Source: Chloroflexia bacterium
Lineage (GTDB): Bacteria; Chloroflexota; Chloroflexia; Thermomicrobiales; UBA6265
Direction: 5' to 3'
Length of the DNA stretch: 15,913 nt
Assembly (NCBI GenBank): GCA_013698285.1
Contig: JACCVE010000091.1
Coordinates: forward strand, 1 to 15,913
Positions 1-7,490 of the stretch are shown in pieces; the first letter of the stretch is position 1, and each line of letters begins with the position of its first letter. The notes under the pieces were generated by a model. The model was not told where the DNA came from, searched no databases, and was given only the letters and a program-made list of their open reading frames with translations. Position numbers and translations under genes: made by a program.

Positions 1-17
1 GACTACCGTGGTTCGCG

Positions 18-33
18 GCCCGATGCGTCGGGC
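18..33. terminator. Small GC hairpin in the non-coding left edge
   Basis: Six perfect base pairs (GCCCGA at 18-23, TCGGGC at 28-33) enclose a TGCG tetraloop, with one possible extra G-T pair. It lies about 78 nt beyond the stop of the leftward CPBP protease gene and could end that transcript. No T-tract follows on either strand, so an intrinsic terminator is only a possibility. The rest of 1-110 shows no coding potential I can support. Confidence 0.3.
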
Positions 34-110
34 TCCCCCTCCATCGTCGCACACCGTGGTCCACCCGGCGCACGACGCGCGTCCCCCGCTTCGTCCCGCC
101 TTCGATGACG

Positions 111-1049
111 TCAGTACATCGAGGAGAGCAGGACGGCGGCGGTGTTGTAGAGCGCGTGGGTGATGATCGCCGCCGTGGTGCCGTAGCGCTTGCGCTCGAT
201 CCCCAGCAACACGCCGACGCCGAACAGGCCGACGACGGTCCACGAGAACCCGTATTGGGTGTGGAGCAGCGCGAACAGGACTGAGGTGAGGACGATGCCG
301 AAGCGGGGCTGGAGGGCGCCCCGGAGCAGCAGTTCCTCCCCCACCCCGGCGCTGATCCCGATCGCCAAGGCCCCGATCGGATTCTGAAAGGCGCCGAGGG
401 ACTCGTTCATCACCTCGTCGATACTCTCGGTCAGACCGGGCTGGAAGATCTCGGTCATGACCCCGCCGATACCGGTCACGATGAACCCCAGCACCACGAA
501 CCCGATCGCGATCCCGACCGTTCCAAACGTCGGTCGCCGCAGGCCCAGGCGGGCACTGGCCTCCGAGAACCCGCGGGCCACCCAGAGTCCGACGGCGGCG
601 TAGGCCAAGGAGATCAACAGGACGGCCTGGGCGATCAGTTCGATATAAGACACCTCTGTCGTCCCAAGTGTGGCGACGTCGGTGCCGACGTTGATCAGCG
701 AGATGGTGAAGACCACCATCGCCGTGATCACCACGCTCAACCCGACCATGTGAACGGGCGAGCGGGGGTCGAGCGGGATCACCCGGCCGACCAGCGCCCG
801 GAATGGACTGACCAGCGGCAGGGTGAGCGACAACCCGATCAACAGGAACGTCAGGCCGTCTCGCTGTTGCCCCACTAGGAACGCCGCCCCGGCAACGATC
901 AGCAAGATCCCCGGCAAGCCGAGCAAGAGATACAGCCCGACTCGCGCCGAACGGTCATGGCGAGCGTGATAGACCCAAAACGAGAGCCCGAACGCAACGG
1001 CGATCAGCCCGGCGGTGACCGCGACGGCGACAACTTCGGCCAACGGCAC
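111..1049 (-). CDS. CPBP family intramembrane metalloprotease
   Basis: This 312-aa protein is almost wholly hydrophobic, with about eight membrane segments. The C-terminal third carries the CPBP/Rce1 (Abi) signature in order: EExxxR (E238, E239, R243), FxxxH (F259, H263) and HxxxN (H298, N302). In the family the glutamates and histidines form a metal-dependent catalytic site inside the membrane that cleaves substrates or, in some bacteria, gives bacteriocin self-immunity. The substrate here cannot be read from sequence. Residues 1-170 are extra membrane segments not needed for the core domain. The start is GTG at 1047-1049 with a weak ribosome site. It is transcribed alone, divergent from parB, with no bacteriocin-like gene nearby, so a general membrane-proteolysis role is more likely than immunity (inference). 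Confidence 0.88.
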   Translation of the reverse strand: MPLAEVVAVAVTAGLIAVAFGLSFWVYHARHDRSARVGLYLLLGLPGILLIVAGAAFLVGQQRDGLTFLLIGLSLTLPLVSPFRALVGRVIPLDPRSPVHMVGLSVVITAMVVFTISLINVGTDVATLGTTEVSYIELIAQAVLLISLAYAAVGLWVARGFSEASARLGLRRPTFGTVGIAIGFVVLGFIVTGIGGVMTEIFQPGLTESIDEVMNESLGAFQNPIGALAIGISAGVGEELLLRGALQPRFGIVLTSVLFALLHTQYGFSWTVVGLFGVGVLLGIERKRYGTTAAIITHALYNTAAVLLSSMY

Positions 1050-1149
1050 TATCCCATCTCGACGTCGTCCGGGCGAAGATCATGGCCCGTGGTCCCGGCA
1101 GCCATGGTAATCCGTCCCGCCAGAAAACGTCCGCCGGCGGCACCCTCTG

Positions 1150-1155
1150 AGTATA
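1150..1155 (-). promoter_or_regulatory. Candidate -10 box for the CPBP protease gene
   Basis: On the minus strand this reads TATACT, a near-consensus -10 element about 100 nt upstream of the GTG start at 1049. No clear -35 hexamer sits 16-18 nt further upstream. A small hairpin-forming stretch (GTGG/CCAC) lies just before it. The same hexamer precedes prfB and the PAP2 gene. Confidence 0.4.
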
Positions 1156-1208
1156 CGTGGCCCGCCACTGACTCCCCGGCCCCGGGCGACAGTGCCGCAC
1201 CTGGCCGG

Positions 1209-1217
1209 TGGTAGACT
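1209..1217 (+). promoter_or_regulatory. Candidate extended -10 promoter of parB
   Basis: The sequence TGG followed by TAGACT forms an extended -10 motif (TGn plus hexamer) 45 nt before the parB ATG. A GACA half -35 lies near 1188-1191, but the spacing of about 20 nt is long. The same TAGACT hexamer precedes fixX. It sits in the 213-bp divergent region with the CPBP gene. Confidence 0.4.
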
Positions 1218-1262
1218 CTCACGGGTCGATGGACGGGTTGGCTGGCGACGGGGGACGCGGCG

Positions 1263-2204
1263 ATGGACGAGGGAAACCCCACGCGGAGGCGTACCGGTGA
1301 TCGGGCGGATGCCCCGTCTGGCGGCCGCCGTGGCGGCCTCGGCCGCGGGCTCAGCTCGTTGATCCCGACGACTCCCGTCCCGGTCGCCGCCACCGCCACG
1401 TCCCCACTCACGGTGCCGATCGACGCGGTGGAACCTAACCCCTACCAACCGCGCGGCACGATCCATCCCGACCACCTCGAGACCCTGGCCGAGTCGATCC
1501 GCCAGCACGGCGTCGTCCAGCCCCTCGTGGTCAACCTCTCGCCCGAACCCGGCCGCTACGTCCTCATCGCCGGCGAGCGGCGCTGGCGGGCCGCCCGCCT
1601 CGCTGGCCTCGACACCGTGCCGGTCGTCATCAAGGAAGCGTCTCCCCAGCACATGTTGGAGTTGGCCCTCGTCGAGAACGTGGTCCGGGCCGACCTCTCG
1701 CCGCTCGAGGAGGCCAGCGCCTATCGCCAGTTGATCGAGGAGTTCGGCCTCACCCAGGCGTCCGTCGCCCAACGGGTCGGCCGTTCGCGGGTCAGCGTCA
1801 CCAACACGTTGCGGCTGCTCGCGGCCCCAGACGGTGTCCAGGCCGCGCTCGCCGGTGGGGAGATCACCGAAGGGCATGCCAGGGCACTGCTCGGCCTGGG
1901 CACGAGTGCCGACCAACTCGTTGGCCTACGCCACGTCATCGACCGCGGCCTGTCCGTCCGCCAGACGGAGGAGATGGTGCGCCGCTGGCTCGACAGCGAC
2001 ACGGATCGAAGCCGGGCCGATCGCCCGGCGGGTCGCGACGTGGAAGAACTGCGGCTGGAAGATCGCTTTCGCGGCGCGTTGAATACCAAGGTCGCCTTCA
2101 AGCGCCGCGGTCCCGGCAAGGGCGGGACCCTGACCATCCAATACTACTCCGACGAGGAACTGGACGCGCTCTACCGTCGCCTGAATGGCGAGGATGTCTG
2201 GTAG
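1263..2204 (+). CDS. parB: Chromosome-partitioning protein ParB/Spo0J
   Basis: This 313-aa protein has the full chromosomal ParB layout. An N-terminal basic tail with GLGRGLSSLIP (25-35) resembles the ParA-stimulating peptide. The CTP-binding N domain (about 50-150) has GERRWRAA (104-111) and ENVVRADLSPLEEA (138-151). A helix-turn-helix follows (about 164-186), then a charged linker and a C-terminal dimerisation segment (about 288-308). ParB binds parS, spreads as a CTP-dependent clamp, and works with ParA and SMC in origin segregation (family knowledge). The ATG at 1263 follows GGGGGA at 1250-1255 with 7-nt spacing. parA is normally directly upstream, but here the upstream gene is a divergent protease and the downstream unit is convergent, so parB stands alone. 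No parS consensus was seen nearby. Confidence 0.96.
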   Translation: MDEGNPTRRRTGDRADAPSGGRRGGLGRGLSSLIPTTPVPVAATATSPLTVPIDAVEPNPYQPRGTIHPDHLETLAESIRQHGVVQPLVVNLSPEPGRYVLIAGERRWRAARLAGLDTVPVVIKEASPQHMLELALVENVVRADLSPLEEASAYRQLIEEFGLTQASVAQRVGRSRVSVTNTLRLLAAPDGVQAALAGGEITEGHARALLGLGTSADQLVGLRHVIDRGLSVRQTEEMVRRWLDSDTDRSRADRPAGRDVEELRLEDRFRGALNTKVAFKRRGPGKGGTLTIQYYSDEELDALYRRLNGEDVW

Positions 2205-2264
2205 GGCCGACTCCCCGTCACCCTGACCCGGCAACCACCTGATCGACGGTCAGACATCCTCGCC
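2187..2264. terminator. Inverted repeat joining convergent gene ends
   Basis: A perfect 14-bp inverted repeat (GGCGAGGATGTCTG at 2187-2200; its complement at 2251-2264) is formed by the last codons of parB and of the opposing PepSY-like gene. The 50-nt interval holds a nested CCGTC/GACGG stem (2215-2219 with 2245-2249). The result is a symmetrical stem that could end transcription from both sides. There is no T-tract, so the terminator role is inferred from position. Confidence 0.45.
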
Positions 2265-3206
2265 GCAGGGTGATCCGGGACCATCGATGTCCTCGACCAC
2301 CGACACCACGTCGCCCGTCACCGCGTCGATCCGGACCGAGAGGGCCAGGTTGTCATCCGCGCCATTGTCCCGGTACGTCACCAGCCAGAACGGGTTGGCT
2401 GGCCCGATGTCCACGATCGAGGGGGTAGCGACCGGAGACGCCTGACCGGCGGGTGTCGCCGTGACGACCGGACTAGCGATCATCACCACCGGCACGGTAC
2501 TGGTCGGCGCCACGGTTCCTGTTCGATTAGCGTCCGATGTCGTGGGAATCCTGGGCGGATCCGGCAGCCCGGGTGGGTCCGATAACGCTGGTGAGTCTGG
2601 TGGCTCGGGTGTCGCCGCAAACTGCAGGCCGCCGGCGCTCCCCATCGTGACTGGGGGCATATTCAGGGTGATGATGGTTTGCGCCCGCGCTCCGGGGCAA
2701 CGAGCCCGAAATACCGTCCCGCCAGCCTCCTCGGCACGGTAGATGGCGTCCTCGGAGAGGATCGGAAAGGCCGCCAGGGTCAGGGTCACTGCGCTTGTCG
2801 CCGGCCACGGGATCTCTTCCGCCGCGACGACCTCCCCGGTGTAGCGCTCGATCTCCATCGCCAGGGCCCGGTTCTCGCCGTCCTCACCGGCCGCCATCAC
2901 GACGTAAGACAGCCATCCTCCGGGCGGCAACGTCAGCTGACCCCCGACGGTTTCGTCCAGTGGCCAGTCGTACTGGGCCGTGGCCATCACCAACCGCGCC
3001 GCTGGGTCCCACGCCGTGGCCTGACGGCGGGCGACCGCTGCCGCTTCCTCCAACGTTAGCCCGCCGTCCTCCGGGATTTGGATGTCCGGTTGGTCGATGA
3101 TCGTCACCGGATCGGACGACCAACCGTCCCACCACCGCGCGGCCAGGATGCCACCGAGCCCAAGTTGGATCGCGAGCAAGGCCGTGATCAACAGGCGAAC
3201 CTTCAC
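2250..3206 (-). CDS. Membrane-anchored protein with two PepSY-like repeats
   Basis: The 318-aa product begins with a hydrophobic signal anchor (about 4-23) and should be exported but tethered. Residues 50-135 and 272-306 look like two copies of a PepSY-type unit: GWLSYVVMA...IERYTGEVV (97-127) matches FWLVTYRDN...IDAVTGDVV (273-301). PepSY domains are small extracytoplasmic modules, often thought to restrain proteases or sense at the surface. Between the copies lies a Pro/Thr/Ser-rich linker (about 199-262), typical of exposed surface proteins. Two cysteines (170, 314) could form a disulfide. The GTG start overlaps the upstream stop by 4 nt (GTGA), indicating translational coupling. The specific function is unknown; the PepSY call is by eye. 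Confidence 0.75.
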   Translation of the reverse strand: MKVRLLITALLAIQLGLGGILAARWWDGWSSDPVTIIDQPDIQIPEDGGLTLEEAAAVARRQATAWDPAARLVMATAQYDWPLDETVGGQLTLPPGGWLSYVVMAAGEDGENRALAMEIERYTGEVVAAEEIPWPATSAVTLTLAAFPILSEDAIYRAEEAGGTVFRARCPGARAQTIITLNMPPVTMGSAGGLQFAATPEPPDSPALSDPPGLPDPPRIPTTSDANRTGTVAPTSTVPVVMIASPVVTATPAGQASPVATPSIVDIGPANPFWLVTYRDNGADDNLALSVRIDAVTGDVVSVVEDIDGPGSPCGEDV

Positions 3207-3547
3207 CCGGCGTCTTTCTCCGTTCCCGGCGCGGGCAAGAAGAGCCTGCGCACCGGATAGATCGCCGAACTCATCGACAGACCTCCGCCAGGCGTCGCCC
3301 CGTCAGCCCGCCCGAGCACTTCCCAGCCCGACAATGCGAGGTCGATCCCGATCGTCTCCTGCGTCCACTGGTCGGCGTGCCAGGCCAGGTCCTCGTCACC
3401 GGTGATCGGCCGGACGACCGGTAACTCCTCCGACCGGACTCGGGTCACCGACTCTCTCGTCTCCAAGGATACCGTGATCCGCAGGACCCAGTCCGGCGCA
3501 CCGCGGACGACCTCGACCACCCCCTGCACCCGGCCGAACTCCACCAC
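3203..3547 (-). CDS. Hypothetical protein, 114 aa
   Basis: I do not recognise this protein. It lacks cysteines, a signal peptide and membrane segments. The first 30 residues alternate hydrophobic and charged residues as in beta strands (VQGVVEVV, WVLRITVSL). The middle is acidic with several tryptophans (DEDLAWHADQW, about 51-61), and the tail is Gly/Pro-rich. The GTG start at 3545-3547 follows GAGGGGAG with 6-nt spacing, a strong ribosome site that supports a real gene. It lies 29 nt after the MFS stop and its own stop overlaps the next start by 4 nt, so it is the middle gene of a three-gene unit. Confidence 0.7.
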   Translation of the reverse strand: MVEFGRVQGVVEVVRGAPDWVLRITVSLETRESVTRVRSEELPVVRPITGDEDLAWHADQWTQETIGIDLALSGWEVLGRADGATPGGGLSMSSAIYPVRRLFLPAPGTEKDAG

Positions 3548-3576
3548 CTCTCGCTCCCCTCGCCATCAGGCCATGG

Positions 3577-4860
3577 TCAATCCGCCGGGACGGCACTCCG
3601 TCGCGCGGGAGTCGCCGGGCTGGGCATGGGCGGCATGATCTCCTCGTCTGCCCGCTCGTCGGAGTCGTTCCGGGTCGAGAGTGCCGCCGGGGGAATCGTC
3701 AGGGCCAGTGCGGTCGCCAGGATGCCGAGTACCGAGAGCATCGCCAGGGCGAGCGGGATCCCGACGGCGTCCGCGATCCGGCCGGTGATCGGTACCCCGA
3801 TCCCGCCGGTCACGAACCCGAGTCCCAGGATGATGCCCGAGGCGACCCCGGTCCGGCCCGGCAACAGCCGCTGGGCGGCGACCAGCGTCACGGCGAGGCT
3901 GGCATCGGCCGTCAGGCCGAAGGCCGCCCCCGCCACGAAGACGAGCGGTCCTGGCACCGCCGCAATCAGGAGCAGGAAGGGCAGCGAACCGAGCAACGAG
4001 GCCAATAACACCCGCCTGCCGCCGATCCGGTCCGCCAGGTAACCTCCGGTCAAGGTGCCGGCCGCCCCGGCTAGGATCACCGTCGACACCAGCGGCCCAT
4101 AGAACCCTCCGCCGTACCCGAGGTCGTCGTACCAGATCGGCAGGAACTGGAGGACCGAGAGGAAGATCCAGGCCCTCAGCATCACCACCCCGACCACCCG
4201 CGACAGCACGGGCCACGGAGTCTCAGCCATGCCGGTCGCCCCTTGGCCGGACGTGAGTCTGGACACCGGGCTCGGGACCAGGGCCCGGGCCGCCAGTCGC
4301 TCCGCCACGGCGGGCATCTGGCGGGCCATGGCCACGGCGGCCACCAGTGCCAGTGGCAAGAAGACCACGGACCCGGCCGGCCCGAACGCCCACAGGGCCA
4401 CCACCCCGACGACCGGCCCCAGGGCGAACCCCGAGGTCCCGCCGACCGTGTACAGCGACATCGCCGTGTTCCGGGTCCGCGGGTCGGTCACCGCCGATGC
4501 GCCGGAGGCCCCCAGCGGGTGATAGGCCCCCGAGGCGATCCCTGCCGCCGCCGCGCAGGCCAGCAGAACGCCGTACGAGGGCGCGAGGCCATAGGAAGCG
4601 GTGCAGACCCCACCCCAGATGAGGACGGCGGGGGGCAACCAGGTCAGGAACCTCCGGTCGGCCGCCCACCCGAAGAATGGCTGCGACACCGACGAGGCGC
4701 TCGCGTAGGACAGGGCGATCAGGCCGGCCTGGCCGTTCGAGAGGTCGAACCGGTCCCGCGCCACCGGGAGGAACACGGTCAAGAAACCGGCCAGCAGGTC
4801 ATTGCTGAAGTGCCCGAACATCAGCGTCACCAGCGCCCGGTTCCTCAAGACGGCCCGCAC
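3577..4860 (-). CDS. MFS exporter, fosmidomycin-resistance (Fsr)-like
   Basis: A 12-segment major facilitator of 427 aa from the chosen start. The first helix with GHFSND (16-21), the SVSQPFFGWAADRR stretch ending in a degenerate motif A, the YHPLGASGASA segment and the VGGTSGFALGP segment match the Fsr/MdtD-like group that exports fosmidomycin and related small molecules. A second motif A (GGYLADRIGGRR) starts the C-terminal half. The last 35 or so residues form a hydrophilic Pro/Ser-rich tail. The frame is open to a TTG at 4896, but the GTG at 4858-4860 has a strong ribosome site (AAGGGAG at 4869-4875, 8-nt gap), so I prefer it. First gene of a leftward unit, divergent from prfB. Substrate unknown; resistance is not implied. 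Confidence 0.85.
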   Translation of the reverse strand: MRAVLRNRALVTLMFGHFSNDLLAGFLTVFLPVARDRFDLSNGQAGLIALSYASASSVSQPFFGWAADRRFLTWLPPAVLIWGGVCTASYGLAPSYGVLLACAAAAGIASGAYHPLGASGASAVTDPRTRNTAMSLYTVGGTSGFALGPVVGVVALWAFGPAGSVVFLPLALVAAVAMARQMPAVAERLAARALVPSPVSRLTSGQGATGMAETPWPVLSRVVGVVMLRAWIFLSVLQFLPIWYDDLGYGGGFYGPLVSTVILAGAAGTLTGGYLADRIGGRRVLLASLLGSLPFLLLIAAVPGPLVFVAGAAFGLTADASLAVTLVAAQRLLPGRTGVASGIILGLGFVTGGIGVPITGRIADAVGIPLALAMLSVLGILATALALTIPPAALSTRNDSDERADEEIMPPMPSPATPARRSAVPAD

Positions 4861-4935
4861 CGGATTCGCTCCCTTCGCGCTCTCGATCCGCCCCAATGAT
4901 CGTTGTCTGGCGGGCCATCGGACGATTCCAAACGG

Positions 4936-4941
4936 TATACT
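4936..4941 (+). promoter_or_regulatory. prfB: Candidate -10 box for prfB
   Basis: TATACT lies about 76 nt before the prfB ATG, in the divergent gap between the MFS gene and prfB. No good -35 hexamer lies at 16-18 nt. The core GTATAC is palindromic, so the site could also serve the leftward MFS gene. Confidence 0.4.
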
Positions 4942-5016
4942 ACTGGCTCATCAATCGACCTTGTCGCCACGGATCCCGTCCGTCGCCCGTGGCAAGGTGA
5001 CCACGAGGACCCTACG

Positions 5017-6145
5017 ATGCAACCGTTGACGGCCGTCTCTCTCCCCGATCTCCTGGAACGACTCGAGCGCATCCGGGTGCGTCTTTGACGTCGCCCACCT
5101 GGAGCGGGAAATCGAAGATCTCGAGATGCAGAGTGGTGTGCCCGGCTTCTGGGACGACTCAGACACGGCCCAACGGGCGATGCGGACGCTCGGCGAGCTG
5201 AAGGCGACCGTCGGCGATGTCCAGGACCTGGGCGATACGCTCGTCGAACTCCAGACCCTCCAGGAACTGGCCAAGGGCGAGCCCGAATTCGCCGATGAGG
5301 TCGAGTCCGAGGCGCGGTTGGCCAGCGAGCGACTGGGGCGGCTGGAACTCAGCTTGGCGCTCAACGGTCCCCACGACCGGTCCGACGCGATCCTCATCAT
5401 CCATTCGGGTGAGGGCGGCATCGACGCTCAGGACTTCGCGGCGATGCTGTCCCGCATGTACCTCAGGTGGGCCGACCGGCGCAATCTGAAGGCCGAATTG
5501 CTCGACGAGACGGGCGGCGAAGAAGCGGGGATCAAGAACGCCACGATCGAACTCAAGGGTCCCAATGCCTACGGACTCGTCCGAGGCGAGGCGGGATCGC
5601 ACCGGCTCGTTCGCCAATCCCCGTTCGACTCCGCCCACCGTCGCCACACGGCCTTCGCCCTGGTCGAGGTGCTACCAGAGCTGGAGGGTCAGGCCGAGAT
5701 CACGATCAACCCGGACGATGTCCGGATGGACGCCTTCCGGGCCTCGGGAGCGGGCGGGCAGCACGTCAACAAGACCAGTTCGGCGATCCGGCTGACCCAC
5801 ATCCCGACCGGGATCGTGGTGACTTGCCAGAACGAGCGGAGCCAGATCCAGAACCGGGAGACCGCCTACAAGATCCTCGGCGCCCGATTGCTGGAACGCC
5901 AGATGAAGGCGGAGGCCGAGGAGCGGACCCGGCTCAAGGGCGACATCACCGCGGCCGGGTTCGGTAACCGGATCCGGTCATATGTCCTCCACCCCTATAC
6001 CCAGGTCACCGACCACCGCACCGAGACGAGTGTCGGCGACGCGAGCGCGGTCCTCGACGGTGCCCTCGACCCGTTCATCGACGCCTACCTCGAACGGCAG
6101 ATGGGGGTCGAGCAGGACGCCACGGCCGCCGGGCCGGCGGCGTGA
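5017..6145 (+). CDS. prfB: Peptide chain release factor 2 (programmed +1 frameshift)
   Basis: RF2 recognises UGA and UAA stop codons in the ribosomal A site and triggers peptide release. The gene is in two frames: 23 codons from the ATG at 5017 run to an in-frame TGA at 5086-5088. A +1 slip on CTT then gives GAC (5087-5089) and 352 more residues, 375 aa in total, close to the usual 365. The C-terminal frame carries the SPF specificity motif (about residues 201-203) and the catalytic GGQ loop (about 246-248, in SGAGGQHVNKT). The ATG is preceded by GAGGA at 5005-5009 with 7-nt spacing; an in-frame TTG at 4903 overlaps the promoter and is unlikely. Low RF2 favours frameshifting, so the protein controls its own synthesis (established for prfB). 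Its stop overlaps the next gene's GTG. Confidence 0.97.
5076..5089 (+). other. prfB: RF2 programmed +1 ribosomal frameshift site
   Basis: The site is CTT TGA C (5083-5089), identical to the classic RF2 slippery sequence, with the poor UGA-C termination context. A Shine-Dalgarno-like GGTG (5076-5079) sits exactly 3 nt before CTT, the spacing at which an internal anti-SD contact stimulates +1 slippage in E. coli. Peptide sequence continues in family register across the slip: RVRL joins DVAHLEREIEDLE. Confidence 0.95.
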
Positions 6146-7335
6146 CCCGCCGGTCCGCCGGCGGTACGTACCGGTCCGCCGGCGGTCCGGCGCTGATCTC
6201 TCTGGTCCTCGCCTGGCTGCTGCTCATCCCTGCCCCGGCGTTGGCTACGGCGGCACAGTCAGTCGGGACCCCGGCTCCGCCGCGGTTTGAGAATTCGGCG
6301 GTCAGCGCGACCGCGTCCGCAATGGCGTCCATGGCCGGTGGCGTGTCGTTCTCCTTGACCGGCACGACCCCCTTCCCCATCCGCTCCGCGTCGGTTCGAT
6401 ATCACCCGGTCGGTCAGGAGACGGTCTACGCGGTGCCAGCCGCCCTGCCGGTGTCGGCTCCGGACGGCTCGTTCTCCCTCTCCCTCGTCGTCGATCCACG
6501 GCAGGACGGTCTGCCGCCCGGCTTGACGCTTTCCCACGCCTGGCACCTGACCCTCGAAGACGGGACGAAGTGGTCCAGCTCAGTCGGACGGGTCGATTGG
6601 ATCGATGACCGCTTCGCCTGGGATGTCGTCCGAGTCAACACCGTCGAGGTGATGATCGGTGCCGAGGATTCGAGTGACCGGAGAGACCGCATCGTGGCCG
6701 AGGTCCGCCGGGTCCTGCCCGAGATCGAACGGGTGATCGGGTCCAGTGCGACTGGGCCGATCCGGTTCTGGGTCTACGACGCGGCTGCCGACTTGGCGGG
6801 CACCCAGACCGCCAATACCGAGCCCTGGATCGCGGCCAGCTCCTACCCGGGACTCGGGGTAACGCTGGCCGTGATCCCGCCGGAAGCGACGATCGAGATC
6901 GGCCGCCTCATTCCTCACGAGCTCGCCCATCACGTCCTCCACCACGCCGCGACGAGCCCGTTCTCCGCGCCACCTCTGTGGTTCGACGAGGGACTGGCAG
7001 GCTGGTTTCAGACCACGGGGACCGACCAGTTCCCCGCTCTCGTCAGAGCCGCCGCGGCGGAGGGCACCCTGCCCGGCGTCGCGGCACTCGCCTCCTCGTT
7101 CCCGTTCGCGGTCAGTGAGGCGAATCTCGCCTACGCGGCGTGCTGGAGCGTGATGACCTACGTCATCGAGACCTGGGGCGAGGCGGCGATCCCGCGACTC
7201 GCGGCATCCTTCGCCGCCGACCGGACCGACGACCAGGCAATGCTGGTGGCCCTCGGCATCGATCAACGGACGCTCGACATCCAATGGCGAGTTTGGCTGG
7301 GCGCGAGTGGCGAGAGCTCAGATGCCAGTCCATGA
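6142..7335 (+). CDS. Secreted peptidase MA-like (gluzincin-type) protein
   Basis: The 397-aa product has an N-terminal signal peptide (hydrophobic core about 16-35, likely cleavage after ALA near 34-36), then a Ser/Thr-rich beta-type region, then a metalloprotease domain. HELAHH supplies the zinc ligands H259 and H263 and the catalytic E260. WFDEGLAGW gives a third ligand, E283, nineteen residues after H263. This is the arrangement of the peptidase MA-like family, which often acts on or near the envelope. The GTG start overlaps the prfB TGA by 4 nt (GTGA), so translation is probably coupled; no later ATG precedes the signal peptide. Association with prfB looks positional rather than functional. 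The substrate is unknown. Confidence 0.87.
   Translation: MTRRSAGGTYRSAGGPALISLVLAWLLLIPAPALATAAQSVGTPAPPRFENSAVSATASAMASMAGGVSFSLTGTTPFPIRSASVRYHPVGQETVYAVPAALPVSAPDGSFSLSLVVDPRQDGLPPGLTLSHAWHLTLEDGTKWSSSVGRVDWIDDRFAWDVVRVNTVEVMIGAEDSSDRRDRIVAEVRRVLPEIERVIGSSATGPIRFWVYDAAADLAGTQTANTEPWIAASSYPGLGVTLAVIPPEATIEIGRLIPHELAHHVLHHAATSPFSAPPLWFDEGLAGWFQTTGTDQFPALVRAAAAEGTLPGVAALASSFPFAVSEANLAYAACWSVMTYVIETWGEAAIPRLAASFAADRTDDQAMLVALGIDQRTLDIQWRVWLGASGESSDASP
6150..6186 (+). repeat. 16-bp direct repeat in the peptidase 5' end
   Basis: The 16-mer CCGGTCCGCCGGCGGT occurs at 6150-6165 and again at 6171-6186, a 21-nt period that duplicates the peptide RSAGG just before the signal-peptide core. Each copy contains the palindrome CCGCCGGCGG and the spacer is centred on TACGTA. 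It is probably a small in-frame tandem duplication. Confidence 0.75.
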
Positions 7336-7366
7336 CATGCGCAATGGACCGGCACGGCGCACACCC

Positions 7367-7383
7367 GCCCGGCCCGGCCGGGC
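7367..7383 (+). terminator. Possible terminator hairpin after the prfB-peptidase unit
   Basis: A 6-bp GC stem (GCCCGG at 7367-7372, CCGGGC at 7378-7383) with a 5-nt loop lies 31 nt after the peptidase stop and before the fixX promoter. There is no T-tract, so factor-independent termination is uncertain. Confidence 0.35.
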
Positions 7384-7421
7384 ACGGCATCCACACGTGC
7401 GCCGGGACGCGGGCTTTCGCG

Positions 7422-7430
7422 TGCTAGACT
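7422..7430 (+). promoter_or_regulatory. Candidate extended -10 promoter of the fixX pair
   Basis: TGC followed by TAGACT forms an extended -10 motif 60 nt before the fixX ATG. It matches the TAGACT form upstream of parB. A perfect ACGCG/CGCGT stem (7407-7411 with 7418-7422) abuts it and could be an operator or chance GC structure. No -35 consensus was seen. Confidence 0.45.
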
Positions 7431-7490
7431 CGGGCGCCTGTACCACGATGGCCCCGGCGACCTCTCCTCACCCGACTCTTGGGGACTCTG

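Noticed and set aside
1080..1916. 278-codon open frame antisense to parB
   Set aside because: ParB has all family motifs on the plus strand; the antisense frame is a GC-rich third-position shadow with no recognisable domain.
5086..5088. TGA in prfB as a sequencing error or pseudogene
   Set aside because: The context CTT TGA C with an SD-like element and correct codon position is the known programmed frameshift; the rest of the gene is intact.
6580..7284. 234-codon frame antisense to the peptidase
   Set aside because: Arg/Gly/Asp-rich composition with no motif; the HExxH gene on the plus strand explains the region.
7394..7399. CACGTG as a possible parS core
   Set aside because: The flanks do not match the 16-bp parS palindrome and it lies far from parB.
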